Source of the DNA: Aurantiochytrium sp. KH105
Taxonomy: Eukaryota; Sar; Bigyra; Thraustochytrida; Thraustochytriidae
Assembly: GCA_003116975.1 (NCBI GenBank)
Contig: BGKB01000033.1
Location: 495,996-559,995 of the forward strand
Length of the DNA: 64,000 bases
Direction: 5' to 3'
Shown piece after piece: positions 27,721 to 38,182 of the stretch (position 1 is the first letter of the stretch; every line of letters starts with the position of its first letter). The notes beneath the pieces are model-generated. The model saw only the letters and a list, made by a program, of their open reading frames with translations, was not told the DNA's origin and did no database searches. The position numbers and the translations under genes are program-made.

Positions 27721-28509
27721 CAATCGAATTCGACACCGGCACGCGAGCCCTCTCCGGCGCCGGCAGCGCCAGTACCGCCCCCGAAACCGAGGGAGGTTAC
27801 GGAGCGCGAGCGTATGGCTGCCGCACTTTTTGGCGGTGTAGCAAACGATGGTGGTGGCTACTCGTCTTCCACCTCCTCTACGCCCGCAGCCGCGCCGAAA
27901 CGAGCATTAAGGAGTCGTCCAAGTGCAAGCTCTTCTGCACCTGCACCACCTCCGCCCCCAGCCGCAGAAGAGCCCATGTCGGCCGGGATTGACTTGTTAG
28001 GCTTTGACGACGCTAGTAATGACCACGGTGGTGCATCGGCACCAGCGCAGGAGTCGTCCGCGTCTGGAGATATGGACCTCCTGTCTGCATTTGATGACTC
28101 GGGCACAGGGGCAACTGGAGGCTCTGACTTTTTGGGATCCATGAATGGTGGATCGAGCAATTCTGCACAACAGCAGCCGCCGCCCTATTCGCCTGTACAG
28201 CTGCTGACACAAGACTTTGGTCAGCGGTGGGTCTCTAATCCTGCCGAGACTAGGTTTTCCGTGGTGCTCCAAAGTGTGACAAACATTGACGATGTGGCCG
28301 CTCGCATCAAGTCCAAACTTGGTTTAGGGTGCGTTGAGGTCATCTCGCAAACACAGGAGGCCATTTTTGCTGGCACCGACAGCTCAACTTATGACCTTGC
28401 CCTCTTGCATGCCAAGCGTGGGCCTACTGGCGCCGACGTCATTGTACGCTCCAAGGATGCTGCAACGACAGACATCATTGCCCAACGTTGCCGGGCTCTT
28501 CTCCGGTGA
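25426..28509 (+). CDS. AP4E1: AP-4 adaptor complex epsilon subunit
   Basis: AP-4 epsilon is a large subunit of the AP-4 adaptor that sorts cargo at the trans-Golgi network. The ATG at 25426 gives 1,027 residues and begins MSGSHLSKDFFDLVKMIGES, matching the start of epsilon adaptins (SKEF-LV-SIGE-KSK-EEDRI). The adaptin trunk of HEAT-like helices spans about 1-580, with typical blocks such as KKVGYLTASL, NPAVRKKAILALHRIY and the IPAPWIQIKLLKIL segment. A long Ser/Ala/Gln-rich hinge with about 14 consecutive Gln codons follows. The last 110 residues (LLTQDFGQRW onward) match the small epsilon appendage platform rather than a full gamma ear. The other AP-4 subunits are not in the window. Confidence 0.93.
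27682..27723 (+). repeat. CAG/CAA tract (polyGln, coding)
   Basis: Ten CAG then four CAA codons lie in the hinge of AP-4 epsilon. Confidence 0.95.
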
Positions 28510-28532
28510 TCACACCCGATGTTGGCTCGAAG

Positions 28533-28538
28533 AATAAA
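28533..28538 (+). terminator. candidate polyadenylation signal AATAAA
   Basis: AATAAA lies 24 nt after the AP-4 epsilon stop codon, in the 245-bp spacer before the next + strand gene. A TAGGCCTA palindrome follows at 28558. Confidence 0.4.
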
Positions 28539-28754
28539 CCTTCCTCTTAGCCATTGATAGGCCTACACGTTAAAAAATAACGCCTGCCCCAACAAACAAA
28601 CAAACCGAAGGGCAAAAGGCCTACTATGCCTCAGGCAGGGTCCAGCTGCTTCGCCCGGAGCCGCGGCGCCGGGTCAACTCAACGTATCTATTGGGCCTGA
28701 CCCAATTCTGCAATTCAACAAACAAAAGCCCGCGCAGCCCAGACCTACCCGACC

Positions 28755-31700
28755 ATGTTTGCCGCGGGAGATGTGCTTGGAAAGCTCGAAGCATTTCGCG
28801 CAGGCCTTGCGAGCGGTGACGCGAAGAGGCGCGCGGCGCCTCCTAAGCCCGGCAAGGGTGATCGCGTGACCGCGAAGATCGCAGGATGGAAACAGCCATA
28901 CAAGGGCACCGTCGAGAGCGTGGACAAAGACACGCGAGCCTGCCGCGTCGTCTTTGATGATGGCGAGGTTGTTGATGCTGTTCATTTTGACGAGATTCTG
29001 GCCGTCGACTCCAAAGGGAATGTCAAAGATGGAGCCGAAAGCCCAAGTCTTGGTGATTATGTGAGTGCTCGCGTAGCTGGGTGGAAAAAACCCTACTCGG
29101 GGACAATCACCAAGGTAGTCGAGGAGGACGAAGTCTTTGAGATCACTTTTGACGACGGAGAAGTTATTGATGACGTCCGTCTCGAAGAGATTCTTGAAGT
29201 TCTGACACGCGCAACCCCAGTGAAAAATAAAGTGGGAGGTTCTCTTCAAGTAGGCACCAGAGTTCAAGCACAAGTATCAGGGTGGAAGAAACCATACGAG
29301 GGCGTCATTACCCGAGTTGTTAAGCCCAACAAAGTCTTTGAGGTGACTTTTGACGATGGAGAGGTTATCGAGGACGTTCAAGTTGATGAGATCCTTCAAT
29401 GCTTGTCCGAAGACAAACTTCTCGCCCAAGGCACACGTGTAATGGCCAAGCTCAAGGGCTGGAAACAAGCCTATCCTGGCGTCATCAAAGCCGTAAAGAA
29501 TGGCGCTTATAAGATTGTTTTCGATGATGGCGAGGTTCAAGAAGGCGTCGAGCCCTCTACAATTGAAGATGTGCTCGAAAACGAAGAAGAAGACGGTGAC
29601 GATGTGGAAAACGGCGATCTTCTTGCCGAAGGCACGCGCGTGACGGCCAAGCTCAAGGGATGGAAACAAGCTTACCCTGGAGTCATCAAGGCCGTGAGGA
29701 ACGGCGCTTATAAGATCGTTTTTGATGATGGCGAGATCCAAGAAGGCGTCGAGCCTTCTGCAGTCGAAGATGTGCTCGAAGAAGATAAGGATGAGCTTCT
29801 CGACGAAGGCACGCGCGTGACGGCTAAGCTCAATGGATGGAAGCAAGCCTACCCTGGCGTCATCAAAGCCGTGGAGAACGGTGCTTATAATATTGTCTTC
29901 GACGATGGTGAAGTTCAAGAAGACGTTGAGCCTTCTGCAATTGAAGAAGTGCTCGAAAACGAAGAAGAAGAAGAAGGTGACGAAGTCGAAATGGGCGATC
30001 TTCTTGCCGAAGGCACGCGCGTGACGGCCAAGCTCAAGGGATGGAAGCAAGCGTACCCTGGCGTCATCAAAGCCGTAAAGAACGGTGCTTACAAGATCGT
30101 CTTTGATGATGGCGAGATCCAAGAAGGCGTCGAGCCTTCTGCAGTCGAAGATGTGCTCGAAAAAGAAGAAGAAAAAGAAGTCAGCGACCTTCACGCCGAA
30201 GGCACGCGCGTGACGGCCAAGCTTAAGGGATGGAAGCAAGCGTACCCTGGCGTTATCAAATCCGTAAAGAACGGTGCTTATAAAATTGTCTTCGACGATG
30301 GTGAAGTTCAAGATAACGTTGAGCCTTCTACAATTGAAGCTGTGCTCAAGGACGACGACGACGAAGAAGAAGAGGAGGAAGAAGAAGTCGGCGACCTTCT
30401 CGCTGAAGGCACGCGCGTGACAGCCAAGCTCAAGGGATGGAAGCAGGCCTATCCTGGCGTCATCAAGGCTGTGAAAAACGGCAATTACAAGATTGTCTTC
30501 GACGATGGCGAGGTCCAAGAAGGCGTCGAACCTTCTGCAGTCGAAGATGTGCTCAAGGACGAAAGAAAACCAAGCGACCTTCTCGCTGAGGGCACACGTG
30601 TGACGGCCAAGCTTAAGGGATGGAAGCAAGCCTATCCTGGCGTTATCAAAGCCGTAAAGAACGGTGCTTATAAAATTGTCTTCGACGATGGTGAAGTTCA
30701 AGAAGACGTTGAGCCTTCTGCAATCGAAGATGTGCTGGAAGAAGAAGAAGAAGAAGAAGAAGGAGATGACGAAGGAGAAGGCAATAAAGAAGAGGAAGTC
30801 GGCGACCTTCTCGCCGAAGGCACGCGCGTGACAGCCAAGCTTAAGGGATGGAAGCAAGCGTACCCTGGTGTCATCAAAGCCGTCAAGAACGGTACTTACA
30901 AGATCGTTTTTGATGATGGCGAGATCCAAGGAGGCGTCGAGCCTTCTGCGATCGAAGACGTGCTCAAGGACGAAGAAGAGACAATCGACCTCCTCGACGA
31001 GGGCACACGTGTGACGGCCAAACTCAAGGGATGGAAGCAAGCTTACTCCGGCGTCATCAAGGCTGTAAAGAATGGTGCGTACAAGATCGAGTTTGATGAC
31101 GGCGAGGTTTGCGAAAGCGTGCAACCCGCCGAAATTCTTGTGCATGAGGTTGAGCAGGCGTCTGAAAGCACGCGCGGAGACCACGCTCCAGGTGATCGTA
31201 TTCGCGCAAAACTGCAATCATGGAAGGAGGCCTACTCTGGCACTATCTGTAGCGTGAATGGTGACGGGACCCTGCACGTCGAGTTCGATGATGGCGAGGT
31301 CATTAAGTCTCTTCCTCTTTGCGACCTCGTTAATGAGCCAAGTCCACGTCGACCTACAGATCTTGCCAATGATGAGGACTTGCTTGCTTTTCTCAATGAT
31401 GAAAAGGAGCTTCATGAAGTCCCAGCAGACAGCTCGACTCCAGACAATGATCTGTCACAGGGAGGCGCGCAAGTCACAAAAGCTGCTTCCGCAAGCGTTA
31501 AAGATAACGGAACGTCTCAGCTGGAAGTTGTTGCGAAGAGTAAACCTGAAGACTTGGAAAAGGCCACGACACCAAAGGAGTCGGTAACGCTCAATCCTGC
31601 GCCTGGCGACACAGTCATGGCCAAACTTTCTTCGTGGAAAACAGCCTACAAAGGGGTTGTGAAGCGCCATAATGTTCAGGACGGCTCATTCAAGGTGATT

Positions 31701-34700
31701 TTCGATGATGGAGAGGTCGTCAATGCTGTCCCAAAGAGTGCTATCACAGAGATTGTTACCAAGAAAATGGCATCTAGCGATGCATCGAACCAGTTGAGCT
31801 TCTCCGCGCCCGACGGGAAGACGTTTCACGATCGCGCCGAGTACAAACGCTACATGTATGAGACATACTATTGCTTTAAGCAGGCCGAAGGAAATCACAC
31901 CACGCTCGTCAAAGTGCCCGGCTCGGTGGATGGCCAGCCCTTTGACCTCGCCTCGCTGAGTGACTGCACGGTGCGTGTACTTTGCTGGTCTTCCCAAGTC
32001 CAAGTTGACAAGGTGACGAAAAGCAAGGTGTTTATCGGACCTTGCGAAAGCTCCATCTTCATTCGCGATTGCCGAGACTGTGAGTTCACTCTTGCATGCC
32101 GTCAGCTCCGTCTTCGGGACTGTGAGAACTGCACTTTCAATCTTTTTTCAAATGTGGATCCCGTCATCGAGACAAGCACAAACCTTGTCTTTCGACCGTT
32201 TAACGGTGCCTATGCGGGCTTGCGCGAACACTTTGCAAAAGCCAAGCTCGACCCCGCTGACAACCATTGGCGCCAAATCTTTGACTTTAACAAAGACGGT
32301 TGCGATGGGTATGGTATTCCCGACCCGCACTACAGACTTGAGGAGGCCAAGTCGAACAAGCTAGTGTGGGAATGGGTCGAGTCAGATTTCGAGGGACCGG
32401 GGGACTGCGTTAACCCTGTCGCGCCAGACGCCGTTGCTACGACGCAATCTGACGGAGGCGCAACGCACCAAGGCCAGTTCACCGAGGCCGGCGCCGCGGC
32501 TGGGCGCGCCGAAGAATGCCCTTGCTTCGTTTGGGCAAGCGAAATATCCAGAGACGAGCTCAAGATTGGGATGCGCGTAAGTGTCAACTTCAATCGAGAC
32601 TCCAAAAAACCTCGCGCGTCCGACTTTTATCAAGGCAAGATTCAGGCATGTAATAGTGACGGTACTTTCGTGGTTGCATACGATGATGGGGACGTGGAAA
32701 ATGATTGCAAGATTGATTTCATCAAGGTAGCACAAACAACCAAGGCGCCAGTAACCTCTGGGCTGGAGGATAACAAAGATGCTGCGGCTGACTTTCCAGC
32801 GGTCGCGCCCCCGCAAAAGAATGATCGGACTTCTTGTTCCTTCAAGCCCAGCGCATCAGATTGCCAAGATTCAAAGCCAAAAGCTGTAACGCAAGCAAAG
32901 GATACAAGCGCTGAGACCGCAGAGCCGCTCTCAAGTAGCGATGCAAAGACTGGAGTTGCAGCTTCTTTGGATGCAGCGATTTCCTCGTCCAACTCGCTGA
33001 ATGCGACATTCACTTGGGCCAAAGATGTATCTGATCAGTTGCTCATGACGGGTGCTGTTGTCCGTGTAAACTTCAACCGGGGCTCGCAGGATCCCACGGA
33101 TGAGGACTTCTACACAGGTAAAATTCGTCGGATCAATGATGATGGTAGCTTTGCAATTGATTACGACGATGGGGACGTTGAGGAGGATTGCAAGCTAGAC
33201 TTTGTACAGCTTCTGACTGGACACGTAGAGAGCACATCCAATCGTGAAACGCCAAAGCACAATGACCTTGCCGAAATGACAATAGAAGCGCCTCTTTTGC
33301 GCAAAGAGAAGCCTGTTGTACTGCATCAGATGATGACCTTTGATGCGGTGGAGCGAAAGAACAGGAAAAAGGGCGCCTCATCGGATGTCGCTCCCCCTCA
33401 AGGGCGACAGACAAAGAAAGCTTCTTCTTCAAGCGCGCGCATTCAATATGGTGGATCTCTCTCGCTTCGCCAAGCGCGTAACGTGGACGAGGCGGTGCAG
33501 TCTGAGTCTGTGTTGGTGAACCGCAATCCACATGAGGAGTACGTTGACCTGAGCGCTCTCTGTAAAGGCGTCGTTAATGCCGTTCATAGTGACGAAACGC
33601 TTGAGGTGGAACTTGACAATGGGGAGACGATTGATGGCGTCCAATTGCACCAAGTTCACTTACTTGACGGTGCAATTCCCACGCCTCGTGCGGCGCGAAG
33701 AACCGTCCAACAGCGTGCGAGGCGAGATCCAGAAGACAATGCTTTTACGCTGCTTCGTTTAGAGTTGACCAAACTTCGCGAGGAGCAGCGCGTCGATCAA
33801 GTTCGGATGCGGAAAGAGCGCAAAGCGCAAGAAGCACGAATTTTGGAGCAGAGGCGTAAACAAGCCGAAAGTCTCGCGGCCTCGCGGTCGCAAGCACGAC
33901 AAAGTGTCCTCATCGAGACGATGCAGAGAGAGATTTGCGCACAGCGCGAGTTCCAGCAGCAGCTCATGCTTCAGCATCAAGAAGCCATGGAGAAGCTGCA
34001 ACATCGGCTCGTCGATCTTACCGCGGAAACGGAGGAAGGTCTTTCGCCACGTCTTGGAAACACAAAAAGGGTCCCATCTGACCGGGCGGAAGTGGGCGGC
34101 GAACAGCTCGCATCTCTTGCCGAGCTAGAAGTCATCCGGCAGGAAATACAAGAATCGCGTGTGGCCTTGCAGCAGGACATGCGCGCTGCAGCTTCGCACG
34201 CGCGCGAGATGGAGCGTCTGACGCGAGAAAAGGAGCTTGAACGAGGGTGGAACGCAGGCCGTGGCCGGCAAGCGAAATCTTCGAAAGCACCGAAAACCAC
34301 GCCCGAGGTTGTTACGACCCTCGCGACGGAAGGCATTGAAGCAGAGGTTATTGCAGATGCGATGAATGAGCTTGAAGAGGCGAAAAAACAACGCGCAGAC
34401 TTTCTCGTCGCCATGAAACGTCGGCTTCGCAAGCAGAAAAGCGATGCACGGGCCTCTCAATCGAACGCTAGCTTGCGCATGACTGCACATCGAGCAGACG
34501 CCAATCGCGCAGTAAAACTTCTTTATGGTCTTTACGAAGGTTACGAGTCCGAACGCAGTGGAAAGGTTGTCCGAAGTCCAGGGCCATCAGAAATTGTCAC
34601 GCCGCAGTGGACGCAAAAAGTGACCGAGTTGCAGCTCAAACCCTTAAACTTTCGTTCGCGCGCCCACAATAACGAGACGTGGCACGAGGTGGGCCTCGCG

Positions 34701-37700
34701 CTGGCGCGCATTCATGTTGAGGGCCTTGAGCTGGCTGAAAACGCACGATGCTCTGCCCAGCAGCAAGCGATCCCACAGCTCGAAAAGGCCTGGATCGATT
34801 GGACCATCGCCAGCAACAAGGATCTTCAGGATATCAGAGTCAGCGCGGCTCTGGCACGCAAACTCGGCATCACTGATTCCTCTCTGCAGGCACGAAGCGG
34901 CGGCACTGGAGACGAGGACGAGGACGACGTTGTCTTTGATGGACTCTTGTTTACGCACCGACAGTGCGAGCGTCGTGTTCTTAAACATTCCCGTCAAGAG
35001 CAACGAGGCGACTTTGCGCGAGCGCACATTGTGCCCGACGTTCCCCTCGATCCCGAAGTGCGTCTACAAAATTCCTTGTATAAAAAGGTTTGCCGAGATG
35101 AGTGGGCACGATTCGTGCAGCGCGTAGAAGCCAGAGACGACTACTTGAACCGAACGCCAGGTCAAACTTCGGGTCCAGGTTCCACAAAGGAGGCCTTGCA
35201 GCTGCTACAAACGTGGGCAAAAGCCGATCATGAGGCAAAGCAGGCAGAAGCTGCACGGCGTGCTGCGGAGCGCAAGGCCGAAGCAGCGCGCGACTTTGAG
35301 CAGTGGAAACAACTTAAAGAGAAGTCTCGGGTGAAAACCCGCACGCTGGAGCAGCTTCGAGACGCCAAGGCGGAGCGCAAAACGCCGTTTCCTCGCCCCG
35401 CAGGAGGACCAAGTGACCTCGCTGCCGCCTTTGCGTCCGAAAGAGCGCTGCCTCTTCGCTACGCGGGCAACGGGCGTGCCCTCGAAGGTGAGGCAAATAC
35501 CAACTATATGCATGCTGCCCAACGCACATCGCTTCCCGGGTCTGGTCCCTTGGTGCAGGCGCTTAAGGCCAATTCGGCGGGCTCGGCGGGCTCGAAAGGT
35601 CGCGTCTACGTGTCGCGCTCACACGACCCGCAGAATCCCTGGAAAAATGTTGCGTCCACCGAGCACGAACTTCGCCAATTTGACGCTCTCTTGGCAGCGC
35701 AAGAGGATGCTGAAAAGGAGCGAGCTGTGCAGGCGCAACGTGACTTTCTCGCGTGGGAAGATGCAGTCAAGGTGGAGAAGCGGGTCGTTGACGCGCTCAA
35801 AGCTCTCGACTTTGAAAGCCGGTGCATGCGCACTTCTCTTAATACAAGCACGCCCGAGACAAGGCTCGGGATGGACGAGTGGATTTTTGTAGGGCGCGCA
35901 CTGCATGCACTTCATCACGCGCAATCGCGCTCGCTCTTTCAAACGTGGGCAGAATGGACAGTTCAGGGCGTGAAAAGTGTCCTCAATAAGCCACTCTTGA
36001 CATTCACCAGATGCACGCTTGAAGTCATTGAAGGAGGTGCTACGGGCCTGCGTCTTGAGCCAAACGTGCGACTTGCAGAAGGCGCCATGTTGTGGATCAC
36101 GCGTAGTCCTGTTTCGAGGCCAGGCGGTAAACTGACACCTGAAGGTCTAGCGGTACAGGTCGATCGAAAATGCGGCGATGTTGCCGTTGTAGGCGCCGCT
36201 CTTGCTAGCAGCACGGAAAAGACTACGACCTCAGTGGTGCACTGCGCGTGGCAAAAGTTTACAATGGTACCAGGGTCCACCGTTTACGTGTACCCAATCC
36301 CTTCTCTTTTGGGTCGTGTTATGTTTGGAAGTAACAGCAGTGGTGGTGGAAGCCTGTCTGTGCGCGGTGTCGGACCCCATGCTGGACGACTTCGCGACAG
36401 TCACCAGCTGAGTAGCCATGTACGAAGCATTTGCGCGGAGAAGTGGCGAACCTTTACCCCAAATATGCGTTGGTTCTCAGACCTCCTTAGCGAGGACGAC
36501 GAGGATCTGCTCTGTGGCGAAGTTGACAAATTTAGGCAGCTTCGCCAAAATGAACGCATTCGCGCCAAACTTCTCGAGATCGCTGGTGAACATTCACTCG
36601 CGGCTGAGATTCGCGATCGTATGCATGTTCTTTGGGCCACGGTCCTCCAGAATCCTGCGCTTGCGTCTTCGACCGTTCTCTTTCAGGAAATCGGTGGCTC
36701 GCCAGCAAGCATGGCGCGCATTGATTCGAGGGGCCACGAAATTGACGCAACAGATGATGATGCTCCATCGATCGCGAGTGTGTGCAAAAATGACCTCGTA
36801 TGTCTGGCTTCGCAAGACAAAAATGTGCGGTCTAGATGGCACAAGGGCGCGTATTGGTACCGCATTGTCGGGCTGAGTATGGTCAAGCATAGTGTAGTTG
36901 TCGTGCGCGAACCCAAGATTCGGTCCGCAGGAGATGGGGCCTTGGCATTTCGCATTAGCCTCTCCGGGCTGCACGATGATACAGACGATGTCGCAATAGC
37001 GGTCGAGGATGACCTTCCCGTGGAGGAAACCGTGCATTTGAGCAGACTCTCAGGGGCAATTCTTGTGCGTCCTCAAAGAGGCGAAGTCAAGGAGGATGCT
37101 GCGTTCGATATGTATCTCTTGCCCGGAGCAGGTGTCTTTGCAAGATCCATGGGGGCCGAACTGATCGCTCGGGCGGAGGCTGACGCCAAGACTGCGCGAT
37201 GCAAGGAGCAAGAGGCAGAAGCTTCCTCCAAGATGGCTCTGCAAGAGAATGGGGAAAAATCGTACGAGAGTTTCAGAAATGCACTGCTAGAGCAACTCGC
37301 TCCCGCGAGCAATGAGGCGGTCTCGCAGCATTTTGATTTCGTCGGTAAATCACTCGCGCGGGTCGCGTCGAGCTGGCGACGCGTTGGTGTTGTGCCTCGT
37401 TCGATCAGGCCAGCAGTGGCAGCTGGCGCCGAAGAGACAAAGGATGAGACTGAGTGTGGGGCAAGCCTCGATGGCGGCCAGTGCCCGTGGCTGCAGCTGT
37501 GGAGCTCGTGGGTGCTCTCCTCGCAAAAATGGGCCGAGCTCGCCCGTTTGGGATTTCAACTTTCCGATATGCATGCCATGATGGACCGCAAATGGGCCAA
37601 GTTCTCCGACACAAGCAAGCAGCCAGGTTCGCGGGATCCTCTGGGGACTTCTATGCTCGTCCTCAATGATCTCCGCGCGCAACTCGAAAGCTCTCAGGTC

Positions 37701-37736
37701 GCTGTCACGTCGGCCACACTATCATCATCATCATGA
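28755..37736 (+). CDS. giant Tudor-like-repeat protein with TBCC/RP2 domain
   Basis: A single uninterrupted frame of 2,993 residues from an ATG. Residues about 35-1005 hold 14 copies of a 47-50 residue module (G-x-RV-AKL-GWK-xYxGVIK-V...YKIVFDDGEV), a small beta-barrel (Tudor/SH3-like) pattern. Copies are separated by acidic linkers. At about 1015-1190 lies a TBCC/RP2-type beta-helix domain (FIGPCESSIFIRDCRDC, CRQLRLRDC, VIETSTN). Arg1119 sits where RP2 and cofactor C place their GAP arginine for ARL or tubulin GTPases. Two further divergent modules follow (VNFNR...YDDGDVE), with a partial one near residue 1590. After that come coiled coil (about 1660-1900) and about 1,000 residues without a recognised domain. 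TBCC/RP2 proteins act in tubulin folding or ciliary cargo release. A ciliary or cytoskeletal role here is inference. Confidence 0.88.
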   Translation: MFAAGDVLGKLEAFRAGLASGDAKRRAAPPKPGKGDRVTAKIAGWKQPYKGTVESVDKDTRACRVVFDDGEVVDAVHFDEILAVDSKGNVKDGAESPSLGDYVSARVAGWKKPYSGTITKVVEEDEVFEITFDDGEVIDDVRLEEILEVLTRATPVKNKVGGSLQVGTRVQAQVSGWKKPYEGVITRVVKPNKVFEVTFDDGEVIEDVQVDEILQCLSEDKLLAQGTRVMAKLKGWKQAYPGVIKAVKNGAYKIVFDDGEVQEGVEPSTIEDVLENEEEDGDDVENGDLLAEGTRVTAKLKGWKQAYPGVIKAVRNGAYKIVFDDGEIQEGVEPSAVEDVLEEDKDELLDEGTRVTAKLNGWKQAYPGVIKAVENGAYNIVFDDGEVQEDVEPSAIEEVLENEEEEEGDEVEMGDLLAEGTRVTAKLKGWKQAYPGVIKAVKNGAYKIVFDDGEIQEGVEPSAVEDVLEKEEEKEVSDLHAEGTRVTAKLKGWKQAYPGVIKSVKNGAYKIVFDDGEVQDNVEPSTIEAVLKDDDDEEEEEEEEVGDLLAEGTRVTAKLKGWKQAYPGVIKAVKNGNYKIVFDDGEVQEGVEPSAVEDVLKDERKPSDLLAEGTRVTAKLKGWKQAYPGVIKAVKNGAYKIVFDDGEVQEDVEPSAIEDVLEEEEEEEEGDDEGEGNKEEEVGDLLAEGTRVTAKLKGWKQAYPGVIKAVKNGTYKIVFDDGEIQGGVEPSAIEDVLKDEEETIDLLDEGTRVTAKLKGWKQAYSGVIKAVKNGAYKIEFDDGEVCESVQPAEILVHEVEQASESTRGDHAPGDRIRAKLQSWKEAYSGTICSVNGDGTLHVEFDDGEVIKSLPLCDLVNEPSPRRPTDLANDEDLLAFLNDEKELHEVPADSSTPDNDLSQGGAQVTKAASASVKDNGTSQLEVVAKSKPEDLEKATTPKESVTLNPAPGDTVMAKLSSWKTAYKGVVKRHNVQDGSFKVIFDDGEVVNAVPKSAITEIVTKKMASSDASNQLSFSAPDGKTFHDRAEYKRYMYETYYCFKQAEGNHTTLVKVPGSVDGQPFDLASLSDCTVRVLCWSSQVQVDKVTKSKVFIGPCESSIFIRDCRDCEFTLACRQLRLRDCENCTFNLFSNVDPVIETSTNLVFRPFNGAYAGLREHFAKAKLDPADNHWRQIFDFNKDGCDGYGIPDPHYRLEEAKSNKLVWEWVESDFEGPGDCVNPVAPDAVATTQSDGGATHQGQFTEAGAAAGRAEECPCFVWASEISRDELKIGMRVSVNFNRDSKKPRASDFYQGKIQACNSDGTFVVAYDDGDVENDCKIDFIKVAQTTKAPVTSGLEDNKDAAADFPAVAPPQKNDRTSCSFKPSASDCQDSKPKAVTQAKDTSAETAEPLSSSDAKTGVAASLDAAISSSNSLNATFTWAKDVSDQLLMTGAVVRVNFNRGSQDPTDEDFYTGKIRRINDDGSFAIDYDDGDVEEDCKLDFVQLLTGHVESTSNRETPKHNDLAEMTIEAPLLRKEKPVVLHQMMTFDAVERKNRKKGASSDVAPPQGRQTKKASSSSARIQYGGSLSLRQARNVDEAVQSESVLVNRNPHEEYVDLSALCKGVVNAVHSDETLEVELDNGETIDGVQLHQVHLLDGAIPTPRAARRTVQQRARRDPEDNAFTLLRLELTKLREEQRVDQVRMRKERKAQEARILEQRRKQAESLAASRSQARQSVLIETMQREICAQREFQQQLMLQHQEAMEKLQHRLVDLTAETEEGLSPRLGNTKRVPSDRAEVGGEQLASLAELEVIRQEIQESRVALQQDMRAAASHAREMERLTREKELERGWNAGRGRQAKSSKAPKTTPEVVTTLATEGIEAEVIADAMNELEEAKKQRADFLVAMKRRLRKQKSDARASQSNASLRMTAHRADANRAVKLLYGLYEGYESERSGKVVRSPGPSEIVTPQWTQKVTELQLKPLNFRSRAHNNETWHEVGLALARIHVEGLELAENARCSAQQQAIPQLEKAWIDWTIASNKDLQDIRVSAALARKLGITDSSLQARSGGTGDEDEDDVVFDGLLFTHRQCERRVLKHSRQEQRGDFARAHIVPDVPLDPEVRLQNSLYKKVCRDEWARFVQRVEARDDYLNRTPGQTSGPGSTKEALQLLQTWAKADHEAKQAEAARRAAERKAEAARDFEQWKQLKEKSRVKTRTLEQLRDAKAERKTPFPRPAGGPSDLAAAFASERALPLRYAGNGRALEGEANTNYMHAAQRTSLPGSGPLVQALKANSAGSAGSKGRVYVSRSHDPQNPWKNVASTEHELRQFDALLAAQEDAEKERAVQAQRDFLAWEDAVKVEKRVVDALKALDFESRCMRTSLNTSTPETRLGMDEWIFVGRALHALHHAQSRSLFQTWAEWTVQGVKSVLNKPLLTFTRCTLEVIEGGATGLRLEPNVRLAEGAMLWITRSPVSRPGGKLTPEGLAVQVDRKCGDVAVVGAALASSTEKTTTSVVHCAWQKFTMVPGSTVYVYPIPSLLGRVMFGSNSSGGGSLSVRGVGPHAGRLRDSHQLSSHVRSICAEKWRTFTPNMRWFSDLLSEDDEDLLCGEVDKFRQLRQNERIRAKLLEIAGEHSLAAEIRDRMHVLWATVLQNPALASSTVLFQEIGGSPASMARIDSRGHEIDATDDDAPSIASVCKNDLVCLASQDKNVRSRWHKGAYWYRIVGLSMVKHSVVVVREPKIRSAGDGALAFRISLSGLHDDTDDVAIAVEDDLPVEETVHLSRLSGAILVRPQRGEVKEDAAFDMYLLPGAGVFARSMGAELIARAEADAKTARCKEQEAEASSKMALQENGEKSYESFRNALLEQLAPASNEAVSQHFDFVGKSLARVASSWRRVGVVPRSIRPAVAAGAEETKDETECGASLDGGQCPWLQLWSSWVLSSQKWAELARLGFQLSDMHAMMDRKWAKFSDTSKQPGSRDPLGTSMLVLNDLRAQLESSQVAVTSATLSSSS
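28857..31760 (+). repeat. tandem protein-coding repeat array (14 Tudor-like modules)
   Basis: Fourteen modules of about 140-150 nt plus acidic (GAA/GAG/GAC) linkers of variable length. Modules 4 to 12 (about 29420-31140) are almost identical at protein and DNA level, which points to recent unequal exchange or conversion. Modules 1-3 and 13-14 are diverged. Confidence 0.93.
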
Positions 37737-38182
37737 CAAAGTTGGGTGTTAGAAGCCACTCAAAGGCCTACTATACACGGACAATGCATGCATCCAGCGC
37801 GAGAGTTCAGTTATGGGTGACTGGCCGGCTTTTTGGCACTCTCCGCTTGAGCGCATCTTCAATCTTCTCGAAGCCTGCAAGCATAAATTGCGTTGTTATT
37901 GTTGTTGTCGTTGTTGTTGTTGTAGGCCTAGTCGTGCGTACTGCGTATACGCATCCTTGGCCTGCTCCTGGCTTGCGCTGGCCGCAGCCGCTTCTCAACC
38001 AAAATCTTCTTCACCTTCTTTTTCTTCTTGAGCTTTTTCGCCTTTTGCCCCCTTGCTTGCCCCTTGCTTCTTTCTTGCTTTGTTTTTTGTTGATGTGTGT
38101 ACGCACGTGCCAGCGATGGATGCAAAGTCCAATCGAGCGAGCGAGCGAGCGAACGAACGAGCGAGTGCGACTGGAAGCCGCC
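37737..38182. other. spacer between giant gene and DDI1
   Basis: 446 bp. It contains a GTT-rich tract (37892-37923), a TAGGCCTA palindrome at 37923-37930, a T/C-rich stretch (38005-38095) and a GAGC/GAAC tetranucleotide tract (38134-38166) just before the DDI1 ATG. No gene is seen. Confidence 0.5.
38134..38166. repeat. GAGC/GAAC tetranucleotide microsatellite
   Basis: About eight units of GAGC or GAAC end 17 bp before the DDI1 ATG, so they lie in its 5' UTR. Confidence 0.9.

Noticed and set aside
29277-31217. A 646-codon open frame on the - strand opposite the repeat array
   Set aside because: It exists because the + strand modules repeat with the same codon pattern; the product is a hydrophobic low-information repeat, and the + strand protein has clear domain conservation.
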